In this document: in pieces, positions 16,337-25,166 of the stretch
How the letters are laid out: each line of letters opens with the position of its first letter
Numbering within the stretch: the stretch's first letter is position 1
From: JADLCX01 sp964630785
GTDB lineage: Bacteria > Planctomycetota > Phycisphaerae > Phycisphaerales > UBA1924
NCBI GenBank assembly: GCA_964630785.1
Contig: CAZVZG010000010.1
Location: 1 to 64,000 of the forward strand
Reading direction: 5' to 3'
Length of the DNA: 64,000 nt
Notes under the pieces: generated by a model
What the model was told of the DNA's origin: nothing
Seen by the model: the letters and a program-made list of their open reading frames with translations, nothing else
Databases searched by the model: none
Made by a program: the position numbers and the translations under genes

Positions 16337-17743
16337 ATGCGATTCCTCCTCAACACCATCGGCACCGCGGGCGACGTGCACCCGTTCATCGCCGTGGGGG
16401 TCGCGCTCAGGGCTCGCGGGCACGAGGTGACACTGCTGGCCAACCCCCACTTCGCCGAGCGCATCGGCCGGCTCGGGCTGGGCTTCCGGCCGCTGGGTGA
16501 TGAGGCCGACTATCAGCGGATGGTGAGCGGCGCGGACCTGGTCCACCGCGGGCGCGGACCCGGGTACGTGCTGAACAACCTCATCCTGCCCGCGATGGAG
16601 CCGACCGCCCGGGCCGTGCGAGAGATCGCCCGCCAGTGGCGGCCGGACGCGGCGCTCGCCCACCACATCTGCCTGGCGACGCCCGCGGCGTGCCGGGAGT
16701 TGAGCATCCCCTGCGCCAGCGCCGTGCTCGCCCCGCTGTTCTGGCTGAGCCGGCACGAGCCGATCGTCTACCCCACGCTTCCGATCAAGGACCTGCCGCG
16801 ATGGGCGGATCGGCTTCTGCGGCACGCGATGCGCCACTACGGGCGCTGGGTCTTTGACCGGTCGGTCAACCGGCGCAAGCGCGAACTGGGGCTGCCGCCC
16901 GCGCGCGACCTCGTTTACAACGAAGCCCGTGGCCTGACGCGCCCGCTGCACGGGCATGACGGCGTCCCGCCGCGGCTCGCGTTGGGCTTGTGGTCGGCGC
17001 ACTACCGACGCGCGTTCCCGGACGACCCGTCTCCGGAGCAAGGCCGCATCTGCGGCTTCTGCTGGTTCGATCGGGGCGCGCCCGCCGATGCGGACACCGA
17101 CGAAGCGCTCCGACGCTTCCTGGATTCCGGACCGCCGCCGATCGTCTTCACGCTCGGCACGAGTGTTGTGCACCACGGGCGCGGCTTCTACGACCTCGCG
17201 GCCGCGGCTTGCCACCGGATCGGCAAGCGGGCCCTGCTCCTGGTCGGATCGACCGAGGCCGCGCGTCGGCCGTGGCCGGAGGGCGTGCTGGCGGTTCCCT
17301 ACGCGCCGCTGTCGAGGGTGCTGCCGCGCGGCCGGTGCACGGTTCACCACGGCGGGATTGGCACCACGGCCCAGGCGATGCGAGCGGGCACGCCGAGCCT
17401 GATCATTCCGTTTGCCAACGATGAGTTCGACAACGCCGCGCGGGTGGGGCGGTTGGGTGTGGGGGCGACGCTGTTGAGGTCGAAGCTCACGGAGCGAACG
17501 CTGGCGGGTGCGATCGAGCGCGTGTTGGCCGACAGACCGATGGCCGCCGCGGCCCAGATCATGGGGCGCAAGCTCGTGAGCGAGGACGGCGCCGAGGCCG
17601 CCGCCGAAGCGATGACCATGCTCGCGGCGCGGGGTTTGGTGGAAGCGTTGCGGGGAGTGGGGAGAGCGGGTGGGGTGGGAGGAGTGGCTCCGGTGGTGCG
17701 CCCCGTGGCGGGGGCGGCTCGGGTGCGCGAGGCGCCGCGATAG
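16337..17743 (+). CDS. GT1-family glycosyltransferase (UGT/MGT type)
   Basis: A nucleotide-sugar-dependent glycosyltransferase of GT-B fold, related to sterol, macrolide or glycolipid glycosyltransferases. The N-terminal motif FLLNTIGTAGDVHPFIAVG is the acceptor-side signature, and CTVHHGGIGTTAQAMRAGTP with PFANDEFDNA is the C-terminal sugar-nucleotide site. At 468 residues it is normal, apart from a Gly/Val/Arg-rich tail of about 35 residues after the last helix. The acceptor is unknown; a lipid or secondary metabolite is plausible. The heptamer array abutting the ATG is the notable feature. Confidence 0.85.
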   Translation: MRFLLNTIGTAGDVHPFIAVGVALRARGHEVTLLANPHFAERIGRLGLGFRPLGDEADYQRMVSGADLVHRGRGPGYVLNNLILPAMEPTARAVREIARQWRPDAALAHHICLATPAACRELSIPCASAVLAPLFWLSRHEPIVYPTLPIKDLPRWADRLLRHAMRHYGRWVFDRSVNRRKRELGLPPARDLVYNEARGLTRPLHGHDGVPPRLALGLWSAHYRRAFPDDPSPEQGRICGFCWFDRGAPADADTDEALRRFLDSGPPPIVFTLGTSVVHHGRGFYDLAAAACHRIGKRALLLVGSTEAARRPWPEGVLAVPYAPLSRVLPRGRCTVHHGGIGTTAQAMRAGTPSLIIPFANDEFDNAARVGRLGVGATLLRSKLTERTLAGAIERVLADRPMAAAAQIMGRKLVSEDGAEAAAEAMTMLAARGLVEALRGVGRAGGVGGVAPVVRPVAGAARVREAPR

Positions 17744-17866
17744 CCGGTTCACTCGGGATGGCTGCTTCTCCCGATGTTCCATACGCTCATCCATCGAGTC
17801 GCGGCACAGGCGCCCGGCCGGCGCGGTTGTCGAACCGCGTCGCGTTCGGGCTTAGCGGAGCATCGA

Positions 17867-18301
17867 ATGGACATCCAACGCGCGGGAACAAAGCCGTCGG
17901 TCCAAGGGCCTTCCGAATGGTTCACGGGGTCGGTGCGAATTGATCCCCTGTTCGATCTCAAGGAGCCGTCCCGCGCCGCCGGCGCGAGCGTCACGTTCGA
18001 GCCGGGGGCACGAACGGCCTGGCACACACACCCGCTCGGCCAGATGTTGATCGTCACCGCGGGGTGCGGGTGGGTGCAGCAGGAGGGCGGTTCGGTTGAA
18101 GTGGTGTGCCCCGGAGACGTGGTTTGGTTCCCGCCCGGCGTGAAGCACTGGCACGGCGCCACCGCGACCACGGCCATGACCCACACCGCCATCCAGGAGA
18201 AGCAGAACGGAAAGGTCGTGGAGTGGATGGAGAAGGTTACGGATCAGCAGTACCGCGGCCCGGCTTCGTGCGGTCTGTCGAGTTCGCGGTGCGGTGATTG
18301 A
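17867..18301 (+). CDS. Small cupin-domain protein
   Basis: A single-domain cupin of 144 residues with metal-site motifs ARTAWHTHPLGQMLIV (motif 1) and PGDVVWFPPGVKHWHG (motif 2), as in carboxymuconolactone-decarboxylase-associated or quercetinase-like cupins. ATG 17867 is preferred because GGAG lies about seven bases upstream and the protein then starts at the usual family position; the longer frame upstream looks non-coding. The final 30 residues lack family character. It follows the glycosyltransferase and converges with the dehydrogenase gene. Confidence 0.8.
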   Translation: MDIQRAGTKPSVQGPSEWFTGSVRIDPLFDLKEPSRAAGASVTFEPGARTAWHTHPLGQMLIVTAGCGWVQQEGGSVEVVCPGDVVWFPPGVKHWHGATATTAMTHTAIQEKQNGKVVEWMEKVTDQQYRGPASCGLSSSRCGD

Positions 18302-18343
18302 GCCGGTTTCGCCGGCGCGCGCGGGGCTCGTTGGTTGGGGACT

Positions 18344-19294
18344 TCACCACGCCGGGTGTTCGGGCTGTTCACCCGCGAGCACGCGCCACAGGTCGCGGGC
18401 GACCCAGGACATATTGCGGTGGGCCGTGCCGGTGGCCGCGGCGATGTGCGGCGTGAGCCGGGCGTTGGGCAGACCGAGCAGCGGGTAATCCGGCCCGAAC
18501 GGCTCGGGCTCGTGCACGTCCAGCATCGCCCGGGCGTCGGGGTTCGCCCGCAGGAACGACACCAGTGCGGGCGCATCGACGATAAACCCGCGCGAGGTGT
18601 TGATGAAGACGACATCCTTCTTCAAATGAGCGAGCGCGGCCGCGTTGATCAGGTGGCGGTTGCCCGGCCGCCCGTCGGGGTGGAGCGTGAGCACGTCGGC
18701 CCGCGCGAGAGCTTCGTCGAACCGGACCGGCGTCGCGCCGAACCGCCGCTCGGGCGGAAAGTCGAGCAGGTCGTGGTAGACCACGGTCATGTCGAGAGCC
18801 ACGCCCACTCGGGCCACGCCCGAACCGACCCGGCCCAGGCCGACAATGCCGAGCGTCAGGTCGGAGAGTTGCCGGGGCGCGATGAGGTCCTTGCGCGTCG
18901 CGTTCCAGGTCCTTTGGTCCAGCGCGCGGCCGGTGAACGCCCGCGGGCGCAGGGCATCGAGCATGAACGCCGTGACCAGCTCGACCACCGCTCGCGTGTT
19001 GGCGCCGGGCGTGGAGACGACCTGCACGCCGCGTCCGCGGCACGCGGGGATGTCCACGTTGTCGAGCCCAACGCCGGCGCGGGCGACGACGCGGAGCCGC
19101 GGGGCGCGGGCGAGCATGGGCGCATCCACGCGCGTGTAGGTGCGGATCAGCAGGCCGTCGGCCCGTTCGAGCAGGCCGTTGAACCGGGCCGCGTCGTCGG
19201 ACGGGCATTGGACCAGTTCGCACCGCTCGCCCAGCCACGCCGCGGGCTCGGGGTCGATGTGCTCGGTCTGGATGACGAGCGGTCGGGCGGCCAT
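18344..19294 (-). CDS. D-isomer-specific 2-hydroxyacid dehydrogenase
   Basis: An NAD(P)-dependent oxidoreductase of the SerA/formate dehydrogenase superfamily, 316 residues. The nucleotide fold is GIVGLGRVGSGVARVG, and the catalytic Arg, Glu and His lie in INTSRGFIVDAPAL, LDVHEPEPFG and LTPHIAAAT. It lacks the ACT or other regulatory domain of long SerA enzymes, so phosphoglycerate dehydrogenase is possible but not proven. The ATG at 19294 is seven bases after the clpS stop, so the two are probably co-transcribed. Confidence 0.88.
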   Translation of the reverse strand: MAARPLVIQTEHIDPEPAAWLGERCELVQCPSDDAARFNGLLERADGLLIRTYTRVDAPMLARAPRLRVVARAGVGLDNVDIPACRGRGVQVVSTPGANTRAVVELVTAFMLDALRPRAFTGRALDQRTWNATRKDLIAPRQLSDLTLGIVGLGRVGSGVARVGVALDMTVVYHDLLDFPPERRFGATPVRFDEALARADVLTLHPDGRPGNRHLINAAALAHLKKDVVFINTSRGFIVDAPALVSFLRANPDARAMLDVHEPEPFGPDYPLLGLPNARLTPHIAAATGTAHRNMSWVARDLWRVLAGEQPEHPAW

Positions 19295-19301
19295 GCGGCG
19301 G

Positions 19302-19709
19302 TCAGTCCTTCTTTCCCGGCCCGCCCGGTCCGCCTTCCGATCCCCCGTCCTTTCCCGACTTCCCCTCGTCCCCATCTCCGTCAAACTCTGCCGGCTCGAT
19401 GATCGCCGTCATCGAGCCCTTGCTGATCGCCATGAGCGGGTCGCGTCCGAAGGCCAGGATCTGGTCGCGCTTGAGCTCGGCGTGCTCCTTGTGCGTGGTC
19501 AGGCAGACCGCGCGCCCGTCGGTATCGACGGTCTTGGCCACCTTGTACGCCCGTTCGAGCCCGTGGGCGAAGAGTTCCTGCATCATCCGGATCACGTACT
19601 CGTACGTGTGCTCCTCGTCGTTGAGCAGGACCACGTTCCACTGGTGCGGCTGCTTCACCTCGTCTTTGGGCCGGGTGGAAGGGGCGGGCTTGGTCTGCGT
19701 CGAGGCCAT
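19302..19709 (-). CDS. clpS: ATP-dependent Clp protease adaptor ClpS
   Basis: Delivers N-end-rule substrates to ClpAP. The core has WNVVLLNDEEHTYEYVI with the conserved Asn-Asp pair, MMQELFAHGLERAY and TTHKEHAELKRDQI, matching ClpS. A 15-20 residue disordered N-terminal tail is normal, but the C-terminal tail is unusually rich in Gly, Asp and Lys (GGSEGGPGGPGKKD). The ATG at 19709 lies six bases from a minus-strand TACGAT box. It is divergent from the histidine kinase gene. No clpA is in the window. Confidence 0.92.
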   Translation of the reverse strand: MASTQTKPAPSTRPKDEVKQPHQWNVVLLNDEEHTYEYVIRMMQELFAHGLERAYKVAKTVDTDGRAVCLTTHKEHAELKRDQILAFGRDPLMAISKGSMTAIIEPAEFDGDGDEGKSGKDGGSEGGPGGPGKKD

Positions 19710-19715
19710 CGGGTA

Positions 19716-19721
19716 ATCGTA
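19716..19721 (-). promoter_or_regulatory. Probable -10 element of clpS
   Basis: Reads TACGAT on the minus strand, six bases before the clpS ATG; no ribosome-binding site. Confidence 0.45.
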
Positions 19722-19784
19722 CGCGCCCGGGTCGGCGGGTCGGGGCCCGGCGCCCGCCCGCAACCGCTCCCCGCCCGCTTCTCG

Positions 19785-19790
19785 TACCCT
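19785..19790 (+). promoter_or_regulatory. Probable -10 element of the FHA histidine kinase gene
   Basis: TACCCT stands five bases before the GTG start at 19796, the same arrangement as queE and lptB. Confidence 0.45.
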
Positions 19791-19795
19791 CTGTC

Positions 19796-21559
19796 GTGCA
19801 CATCCTCACCGTCATCCAGGGCCCGGACAAAGGGAAGAAGTTCCAACTGCCGCCCAACCAGCCGCAACTGGTCGGGCGGTCGAGCGAGGCGCTGCCGATC
19901 TCCGATTCGACCGTCTCGCGCCGGCACGCCGAACTGACACCGGACGACGGTGAGTGGTTCATCCGCGACCTCTCCAGCCAGAACGGCACGTACGTCAACG
20001 GCGTGCAGATCACCGAACGGACCAGGCTGCGCCTGGGCGACCAGGTGCGGACCGGGGCGAGCCTGTTCGTGTTCGGGCGGGTCGAGGCCGCCGAGGAGAT
20101 CGACCTCATCCGCGTCGTGCAGCCCGAGCAGATCGAGACGACCATCGAGCGCACGCTGGGGAGCAACGACGACTCGATCATCCTCGCCGAGCCCGAGCCC
20201 CGCACGGCCGCGGTGCACCACCTGCGGGTGATCTACCGCCTGACAGCGCTGACGAGCCAGGAGACCAGCCGCGACGACCTGCTCAAGGCGGTGATGGAGC
20301 TGGTGTTCACCGAGTTCCGTCCCGAGCGCGGCTTCATCATGCTCGCGCCCGATCCGGGATCGTCGCCGCTGCCCGCTCCCGCCGCCCCGTCGTCCGCGGG
20401 CCAGAAGGGCGCTGAGGCCCCCGCGCTGATCCCCGTGGTCGTGAAGCACCGCTCGCCGCCCAAGGACAAGTCCGACGCCCGCATCCACGTCTCCAAGACC
20501 ATCCTCCAGCACGCCATGAGCAGCAACGAGGGTGTGCTCAGCTCCAACGCGATGAGCGACCCGCGCTTCGCCAAGGGCGACAGCGTGCAGCAGTTCCACA
20601 TCCGCTCGGCCCTCTGCTCGCCGATCGAGTTCGGCGAGCGCAAGTTCGGAGCGATCTACGTGGACTCGTCCATCGCCAACTACACGTTCACCGCCGAGCA
20701 GCTCGCCCTGCTCAACGCGATCGGCCGCCACACGGGCCTGGCGCTGGCCAACGCCGAGGCGTACGCCAAGCGCCTGGCCACCGAACGCCTGGCCGCGATC
20801 GGCGAGACCGTCGCCATCCTCTCGCACTCCATCAAGAACATCCTCCAGGGCCTGCGCGGCGGGGCCGACGTGGTGGAGATGGGGCTCAAGAAGGACGACC
20901 TCAAGATCGCCCGCGGCGGGTGGGGCATCCTCAAGCGCAACATCGACCGCATCACGGCCCTCACGCTCAACATGCTCACCTACGCGCGGCACCGCACGCT
21001 GGAGTTCGAGCTCACCAAGGTGGGCCCGCTCATCGAGGAGTGCGCCCAGTTGCTCCAAGGCCAGTGCGCCGCGCGCGAGGTCGCGCTGCTGGTGGACTCC
21101 GACCCCGATCTGCCTCCGATCATGATCGACCAGAGCCTCATCCATCAGGCGCTGGTCAACCTCATGGGCAACGCCGTCGAGGCCGTCGAGGCCAAGACGG
21201 GCGTGGTAACGGTGCGGGCGGGTTTTATTCCCGCCGTGCCCGCCCAGCACGGACGCCCGGCCCAGCGCGCCGCTGTCCGCATCGACGTCATCGACAACGG
21301 CCCCGGCATCCCGCCCGAGCGCCATCAGCGGATCTTCCAGCCCTTCCAGACCACCAAGGGCCTGCGCGGCACGGGCCTGGGCCTGGTCGTCACGAAACGC
21401 ATCGTCGAGGAGCACCAGGGGCGGATCGTGCTGCAATCCCAGCCCGGCGCGGGCTCGGCCTTCAGCGTGATCCTCCCGGCGGACAACAAGGGCCCGGCCG
21501 ACCCGTCCGCCACCACCGGTGCGGCCCCGAGCGGCGACGAGGCCTTCACGACGCTATGA
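19796..21559 (+). CDS. FHA-GAF sensor histidine kinase
   Basis: A cytoplasmic signalling kinase of 587 residues. Residues about 20-95 are an FHA phosphothreonine-binding domain (LVGRSSEALPISDSTVSRRH, SSQNGTYVNG). A GAF-like domain follows (about 150-325), broken by a Pro/Ala-rich linker near 200-220. His344 in AILSHSIKNILQGL is the likely phosphoacceptor; the ATPase has NLMGNAVEAVE, DNGPGIP and GTGLGLVV. There is no membrane segment. FHA input suggests crosstalk with Ser/Thr kinases, which are abundant in planctomycetes. No response regulator adjoins; the receiver protein at 62611 is far away. Start is GTG. Confidence 0.88.
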   Translation: MHILTVIQGPDKGKKFQLPPNQPQLVGRSSEALPISDSTVSRRHAELTPDDGEWFIRDLSSQNGTYVNGVQITERTRLRLGDQVRTGASLFVFGRVEAAEEIDLIRVVQPEQIETTIERTLGSNDDSIILAEPEPRTAAVHHLRVIYRLTALTSQETSRDDLLKAVMELVFTEFRPERGFIMLAPDPGSSPLPAPAAPSSAGQKGAEAPALIPVVVKHRSPPKDKSDARIHVSKTILQHAMSSNEGVLSSNAMSDPRFAKGDSVQQFHIRSALCSPIEFGERKFGAIYVDSSIANYTFTAEQLALLNAIGRHTGLALANAEAYAKRLATERLAAIGETVAILSHSIKNILQGLRGGADVVEMGLKKDDLKIARGGWGILKRNIDRITALTLNMLTYARHRTLEFELTKVGPLIEECAQLLQGQCAAREVALLVDSDPDLPPIMIDQSLIHQALVNLMGNAVEAVEAKTGVVTVRAGFIPAVPAQHGRPAQRAAVRIDVIDNGPGIPPERHQRIFQPFQTTKGLRGTGLGLVVTKRIVEEHQGRIVLQSQPGAGSAFSVILPADNKGPADPSATTGAAPSGDEAFTTL

Positions 21560-21754
21560 GACGCGCTGCATTCTCGCCCGCTCAACTCGATCGATCCCAA
21601 GATCGATCCACCGCGGAGGTGCGGAGGTCGCGGAAGCGGAAGAACCGATTTGATGCATCGGCTCCGCGTGCTCCGAGACTCAGTGGGTGAATCGCCGAGC
21701 CGACCATTCGGGATGGGCTCTACGCTTCGGGCCTTGCTGGATCGGTCGGAGGGG

Positions 21755-21790
21755 AAGGGAGGTGGGGGGAGGTGGGGGGGGGGCGGTTTC
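21755..21790. other. G-rich tract upstream of a methyltransferase gene
   Basis: Several G-runs of three to ten bases follow each other here. They could form a G-quadruplex in the mRNA leader or non-template strand, just before the GAGG ribosome-binding site at 21791-21794. Confidence 0.5.
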
Positions 21791-21801
21791 GAGGTCCGAC
21801 A

Positions 21802-22515
21802 TTGCCCACGATCACCACCCCATCCGCCGAACCATCCACCCGCGCGCGCGAGGACGGGCCGATCGTCGGGCGGAACAACCGCACGAAGTTCGGGGCCAGG
21901 GCCGCGTTCCTGCGCGAGTTCATCAAGGCCCCGCACGTGATGGCGGCCGTCGCGCCCAGCTCGCGGAAACTCGGCGAGGCGATGGTGCGGGGGATCGACC
22001 TCTCGCAGGCCCGGACGATCGTCGAGTACGGGCCGGGCACGGGCACGTTCACCCGCGCCGTGCTCGATCAGATCGGGCCGGGTTGGTTCGAGGCCGCGGC
22101 CGGGCGGCGGTTCATCGCGATCGAGTTCAACAAGACCATGGCCGGCCTGCTCAAACAACAGCACCCCGAGGTCACGGTGGTCAACGACAGCGCCGAGAAC
22201 GTCGAGGCGATCTGCACGGGCGCGGACGAGGGGAACGAGGGCGCGGCCGGTTCCGTTGGCCCCGTCGATTTCATCCTCAGCGGGCTGGGCTGGCCGAGCT
22301 TCAACGACGACTTCCGCACGCGCACGCTGGAGGCGACCGCCCGCGTGCTGCGTCCCGGCGGTGAGTTCCGCACGTTCGGGTACCACGTCGGCCTGCTCAT
22401 GCGCGGCGCGTGGCACTTCCGCTCCGAGGTCCGGCGGCTGTTCCGGCACGTCGAGATCGGCCGGATCGTGTGGGGGAACATGCCGCCGGCGTTTGTCTAC
22501 CGGTGCGTGAAGTAG
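21802..22515 (+). CDS. Phospholipid/rRNA-dimethylase-like SAM methyltransferase
   Basis: A class I methyltransferase of 237 residues related to bacterial phospholipid N-methyltransferases (PmtA-like) and the rRNA adenine dimethylase fold. It has FLREFIKAPHVMAAV, the SAM motif TIVEYGPGTGTFTRAVL, an acidic strand end FIAIEFNKTMAGLL, and DFILSGLGWPSF in place of the usual post-IV motif. I prefer TTG 21802 because GAGG is seven bases upstream; a GTG at 21772 is the alternative. A Gly/Ala/Glu-rich loop (DEGNEGAAGSVGP) interrupts the core. A role in phosphatidylcholine-type lipid synthesis is inference. Confidence 0.7.
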   Translation: MPTITTPSAEPSTRAREDGPIVGRNNRTKFGARAAFLREFIKAPHVMAAVAPSSRKLGEAMVRGIDLSQARTIVEYGPGTGTFTRAVLDQIGPGWFEAAAGRRFIAIEFNKTMAGLLKQQHPEVTVVNDSAENVEAICTGADEGNEGAAGSVGPVDFILSGLGWPSFNDDFRTRTLEATARVLRPGGEFRTFGYHVGLLMRGAWHFRSEVRRLFRHVEIGRIVWGNMPPAFVYRCVK

Positions 22516-22522
22516 CGACGGT

Positions 22523-22990
22523 TCACGTGCTCGCGGCCTTTGACGGCTTGTAGTGCCCCGGCTCGGCGCGGAAGCCGACGCCCAGCCGGTTCCAGGCGTT
22601 GATGGCCGCGATGACCCACGTGAGATCGGCCAGCTCCTTGTCGCCGAACTCGGCGCGTGCGGCCTCCCACGCGCTGTCGGACTCGTGGGCGCGGTGGATG
22701 TCGGTGAGCGTCTCGGCCCAGCCCAGCGCCGCCCGCTCCCGCGCCGAGAACACGGGCGCCTCGCGCCACACCGTCACCAGCGAGAGCTTGTCCTCGCTCT
22801 GGCCGACGGCGCGGGCGTCCTTCCAGTGCATGTCTACGCAGTAGGCGCACCCGTTGAGCTGCGAGCAGCGCAGCTTGACGATGTGGATGAGCGCGGGCTC
22901 AAGCCCGCACCCGTGCAGATAGTTCTCGAGCCCGAGCATCGCCTTGAAGGCGTCCGGGGAAATCTTGGGATAGTTCAGCCTTGCGCTCAT
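22523..22990 (-). CDS. Carboxymuconolactone decarboxylase/AhpD-family protein
   Basis: A 155-residue all-helical protein with the AhpD-type redox pair in LNGCAYCVDMHWKDAR, where the CxxC and following His are the family's peroxidase-reductase site. It is likely a small cytoplasmic alkylhydroperoxidase or thiol oxidoreductase. ATG 22990 has AAGGAG about seven bases before it. It is last in a minus-strand cluster after a SnoaL-like gene (18-base gap) and pirin, which suggests a shared role in oxidative or electrophile stress. Confidence 0.85.
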   Translation of the reverse strand: MSARLNYPKISPDAFKAMLGLENYLHGCGLEPALIHIVKLRCSQLNGCAYCVDMHWKDARAVGQSEDKLSLVTVWREAPVFSARERAALGWAETLTDIHRAHESDSAWEAARAEFGDKELADLTWVIAAINAWNRLGVGFRAEPGHYKPSKAAST

Positions 22991-23008
22991 GGCCAACTCC
23001 TTGCCGTG

Positions 23009-23365
23009 TCACTTGCCCGTGTCGTAGTAGAAACGCTCGTTGACGATCTTGCCGTTCTTCCACCGCTGCACCGAGACCTGCTCGAGCGTGACGCTCTGGC
23101 CGGCGGTATTCACGAACTCCATCCGGCTCTCGACGAGCGAGACGTCGTTGGCAAAGCCGATCGCCTTGACGGTGTAGCCCTTCCACTGCTTCACCTGCGA
23201 GAGGAACTGCTTCTCGCGCTCGATGTTGGCCGCCAGCCCGTGGGTCGGCGGCTTGGCGTTTTCCTGCATCGTCAGGTCGGGGGCGTAGAACTCGTTCATC
23301 GCCTCCATGATGCGACCGGACTTGATGTACTCCTGCAGCGATTCGCAGCGGGCCTGGATGTTCAT
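23009..23365 (-). CDS. SnoaL/NTF2-like protein
   Basis: A 118-residue cone-shaped NTF2-fold protein, recognised by its start (ARCESLQEYIKSGRIMEAMNEFY), a central acidic helix and the end VSVQRWKNGKIVNERFYY, which is typical of SnoaL-like proteins. These bind small ligands or act as isomerases/hydrolases; none can be assigned here. A good AAGGAGA ribosome-binding site precedes ATG 23365. It sits between pirin and an AhpD-like gene, probably in one operon. Confidence 0.75.
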   Translation of the reverse strand: MNIQARCESLQEYIKSGRIMEAMNEFYAPDLTMQENAKPPTHGLAANIEREKQFLSQVKQWKGYTVKAIGFANDVSLVESRMEFVNTAGQSVTLEQVSVQRWKNGKIVNERFYYDTGK

Positions 23366-23471
23366 GGGAATCTCCTTTGGAAAAGGAACAGCCTGACGGG
23401 AACGGTCCTCGCGCGTCCGGGTCGGCGGGCGTGTGCTGCACGGCGCCGGCTCGGACGCCCCTGCTCCGCGA

Positions 23472-24188
23472 CTATACGAGGTCGAAGAGCAGGAACTCGG
23501 CGCCGCCCTTGCTGTTCAGCGTGAGCGAGTTTTCATCTTCGACGGCCGCGCCGTCGCCATCGCCCAGCGCGACGCCGTTGACGCTCACGTCGCCCTTGAC
23601 GACCTGCACCCACGCGCCGCGCTCGGGCCTGATGGTGTGACTCACGGCCGCGCCCGGGCTCAGCACGCTTGCGTAGAGGTCGGCGTCCTGGTTGATGGGG
23701 ATCGACCCGGCGCGCCCGTCCGGCGAGGCGACCAGGCGCAGCGTGTCGGTGCGCTCGGCGATCGGGAACTCGCGCTGGTCGTAGCCGGGCGTGTGCCCGC
23801 GCCGATCGGGAAGGATCCAGATCTGAAGCAGGTGCACGGGCTCCTTGTCGGAAGGGTTGACTTCGCTGTGCACGATGCCGCGCCCGGCGGTGATGCGCTG
23901 CACCTCGCCGGGGCGCAGGGTCAGCGAGTGCCCCGGTGAGTCGGGCGAGGAGATGTTGTCGCCGTGCCTGAGCGCGCCCTGCACGACGTAGGAGATGATC
24001 TCCATGTCGCGGTGCGGGTGCGGATCGAATCCGCGCCCGGGCGCGACGTAGTCCTCGTTGATGACGCGCAGGGAGCGGAAGCCCATGTGCGCCGGGTCGT
24101 GGTACTGCCCGAAGCTGAACGTGTGGCGCGTGTCGAGCCACCCGAAGTCGAAGCGCCCCCGATCGGAACTCTTGCGGACGGTGATCAT
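23472..24188 (-). CDS. Pirin family protein (quercetin 2,3-dioxygenase-like bicupin)
   Basis: A 238-residue bicupin. Metal ligands of pirin are present in GFDPHPHRDMEIISYV (two His) and GRGIVHSEVNP (His and Glu). The start at ATG 24188 gives the usual opening VRKSSDRGRFDFGWLDTRHT and has AGGAG seven bases before it. It probably acts as an iron-dependent quercetinase or redox sensor. It leads a minus-strand cluster with SnoaL-like and AhpD-like genes; a 106-base gap follows. The palindromic motif TTGTTGAAACAA lies about 50 bases upstream and may be an operator. Confidence 0.88.
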   Translation of the reverse strand: MITVRKSSDRGRFDFGWLDTRHTFSFGQYHDPAHMGFRSLRVINEDYVAPGRGFDPHPHRDMEIISYVVQGALRHGDNISSPDSPGHSLTLRPGEVQRITAGRGIVHSEVNPSDKEPVHLLQIWILPDRRGHTPGYDQREFPIAERTDTLRLVASPDGRAGSIPINQDADLYASVLSPGAAVSHTIRPERGAWVQVVKGDVSVNGVALGDGDGAAVEDENSLTLNSKGGAEFLLFDLV

Positions 24189-24237
24189 GACGGTTCTCCT
24201 GACGCTGCCGGTCGGTCGCCGGGACAAGCGAACGACA

Positions 24238-24250
24238 GTTGTTGAAACAA
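24238..24250. promoter_or_regulatory. Candidate operator GTTGTTGAAACAA upstream of pirin
   Basis: TTGTT-GA-AACAA is a short palindrome 50 bases before the pirin ATG. An 11-of-13 match, GTTGTTGAGACGA, lies at 39248-39260 just before the marR start. MarR proteins often bind such sites and control redox genes, so a shared operator is possible. Confidence 0.35.
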
Positions 24251-24345
24251 GTATATCGGTGCGGGCCGCGGAGTCAAGCGGTCCCATGCCCGGCCCTCGC
24301 GGCCAGGGCACGAGCGCCCAAGGGCCTCTCCGCGTGCCCCGCCTC

Positions 24346-24351
24346 TACGAT
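24346..24351 (+). promoter_or_regulatory. Probable -10 element of queE
   Basis: TACGAT lies five bases before the GTG at 24357 with no ribosome-binding site, consistent with a leaderless mRNA and supporting this GTG over the one at 24366. Confidence 0.45.
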
Positions 24352-24356
24352 TCCCC

Positions 24357-25121
24357 GTGAACGCCGTGCCCGACACCTCCACGCTGCCCATCTCGGAGAC
24401 TTTCGTCTCCGTCCAGGGCGAGGGCAAGCTCGCGGGTGTGCCGAGCTTCTTCGTGCGCCTCTCGGGCTGCAACCTTCGCTGCCGCTGGTGCGACACGCCG
24501 TACGCCTCGTGGGCGCCCGACGGCTCGCCGCTGTCGATCGGGCGGATCGCCGCCGCGGCCCGGGCCTCGGGCGTGCGTCACGCCGTCATCACCGGCGGCG
24601 AACCGATGATGTTCCCGCACGTGGTCGATCTCGCGGCCGCGCTGACGAGTCCGGGCCCGGTCCACCCGGGCGTGCACATCACCATCGAGACCGCGGGGAC
24701 GGTGATTCCCGAATCGAGCGATCGGGCGTTGGCGTGTGACCTGATGTCGATCAGCCCGAAACTGGCGAGCTCGACGCCGCACGGCGACCCGCGCGACCCG
24801 ACCGGCGCGTGGGCGGCGCGGCACGAGGAGCGCCGGATCAACCTCCCGGTGCTCCAGGCCCTGCTCGACCGCTACCCGTCGCCGCGGCACCAGTTGAAGT
24901 TTGTGGTCTGCGAGCCCATCGAGAGCGATCTGGCCGAGATCGAGGCCCTGCTCGCCCGCCTTCGCGGCTGGCGCCCCGACGACGTCCTGCTCATGCCCGA
25001 GGGCGTGCGCTCGCCCTCCCCCGAGCACAAAGCGGCCGTCGCGGCCGCGTGCGTCCAGCGCGGCTGGCGGTACTGCAGCCGCCTGCACATCGAGATCTTC
25101 GGGAACAAACGCGGGACGTGA
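24357..25121 (+). CDS. queE: 7-carboxy-7-deazaguanine synthase
   Basis: A radical SAM enzyme converting 6-carboxytetrahydropterin to 7-carboxy-7-deazaguanine in queuosine/7-deazapurine synthesis. ISETFVSVQGEGKLAGVPS and the cluster motif GCNLRCRWCDTPYASW (CxxxCxxC) are characteristic, with ITGGEPMMFP and IETAGTV after it. 254 residues fits the family. It is followed after 45 bases by queD, the preceding pathway step; queC and queF are not in the window. The GTG start is inferred from the -10 spacing. Confidence 0.93.
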   Translation: MNAVPDTSTLPISETFVSVQGEGKLAGVPSFFVRLSGCNLRCRWCDTPYASWAPDGSPLSIGRIAAAARASGVRHAVITGGEPMMFPHVVDLAAALTSPGPVHPGVHITIETAGTVIPESSDRALACDLMSISPKLASSTPHGDPRDPTGAWAARHEERRINLPVLQALLDRYPSPRHQLKFVVCEPIESDLAEIEALLARLRGWRPDDVLLMPEGVRSPSPEHKAAVAAACVQRGWRYCSRLHIEIFGNKRGT

Positions 25122-25166
25122 CCCCCTCCCCCCCCTCCCTCGATCCCTCATCCCTCCCTCCCCAAC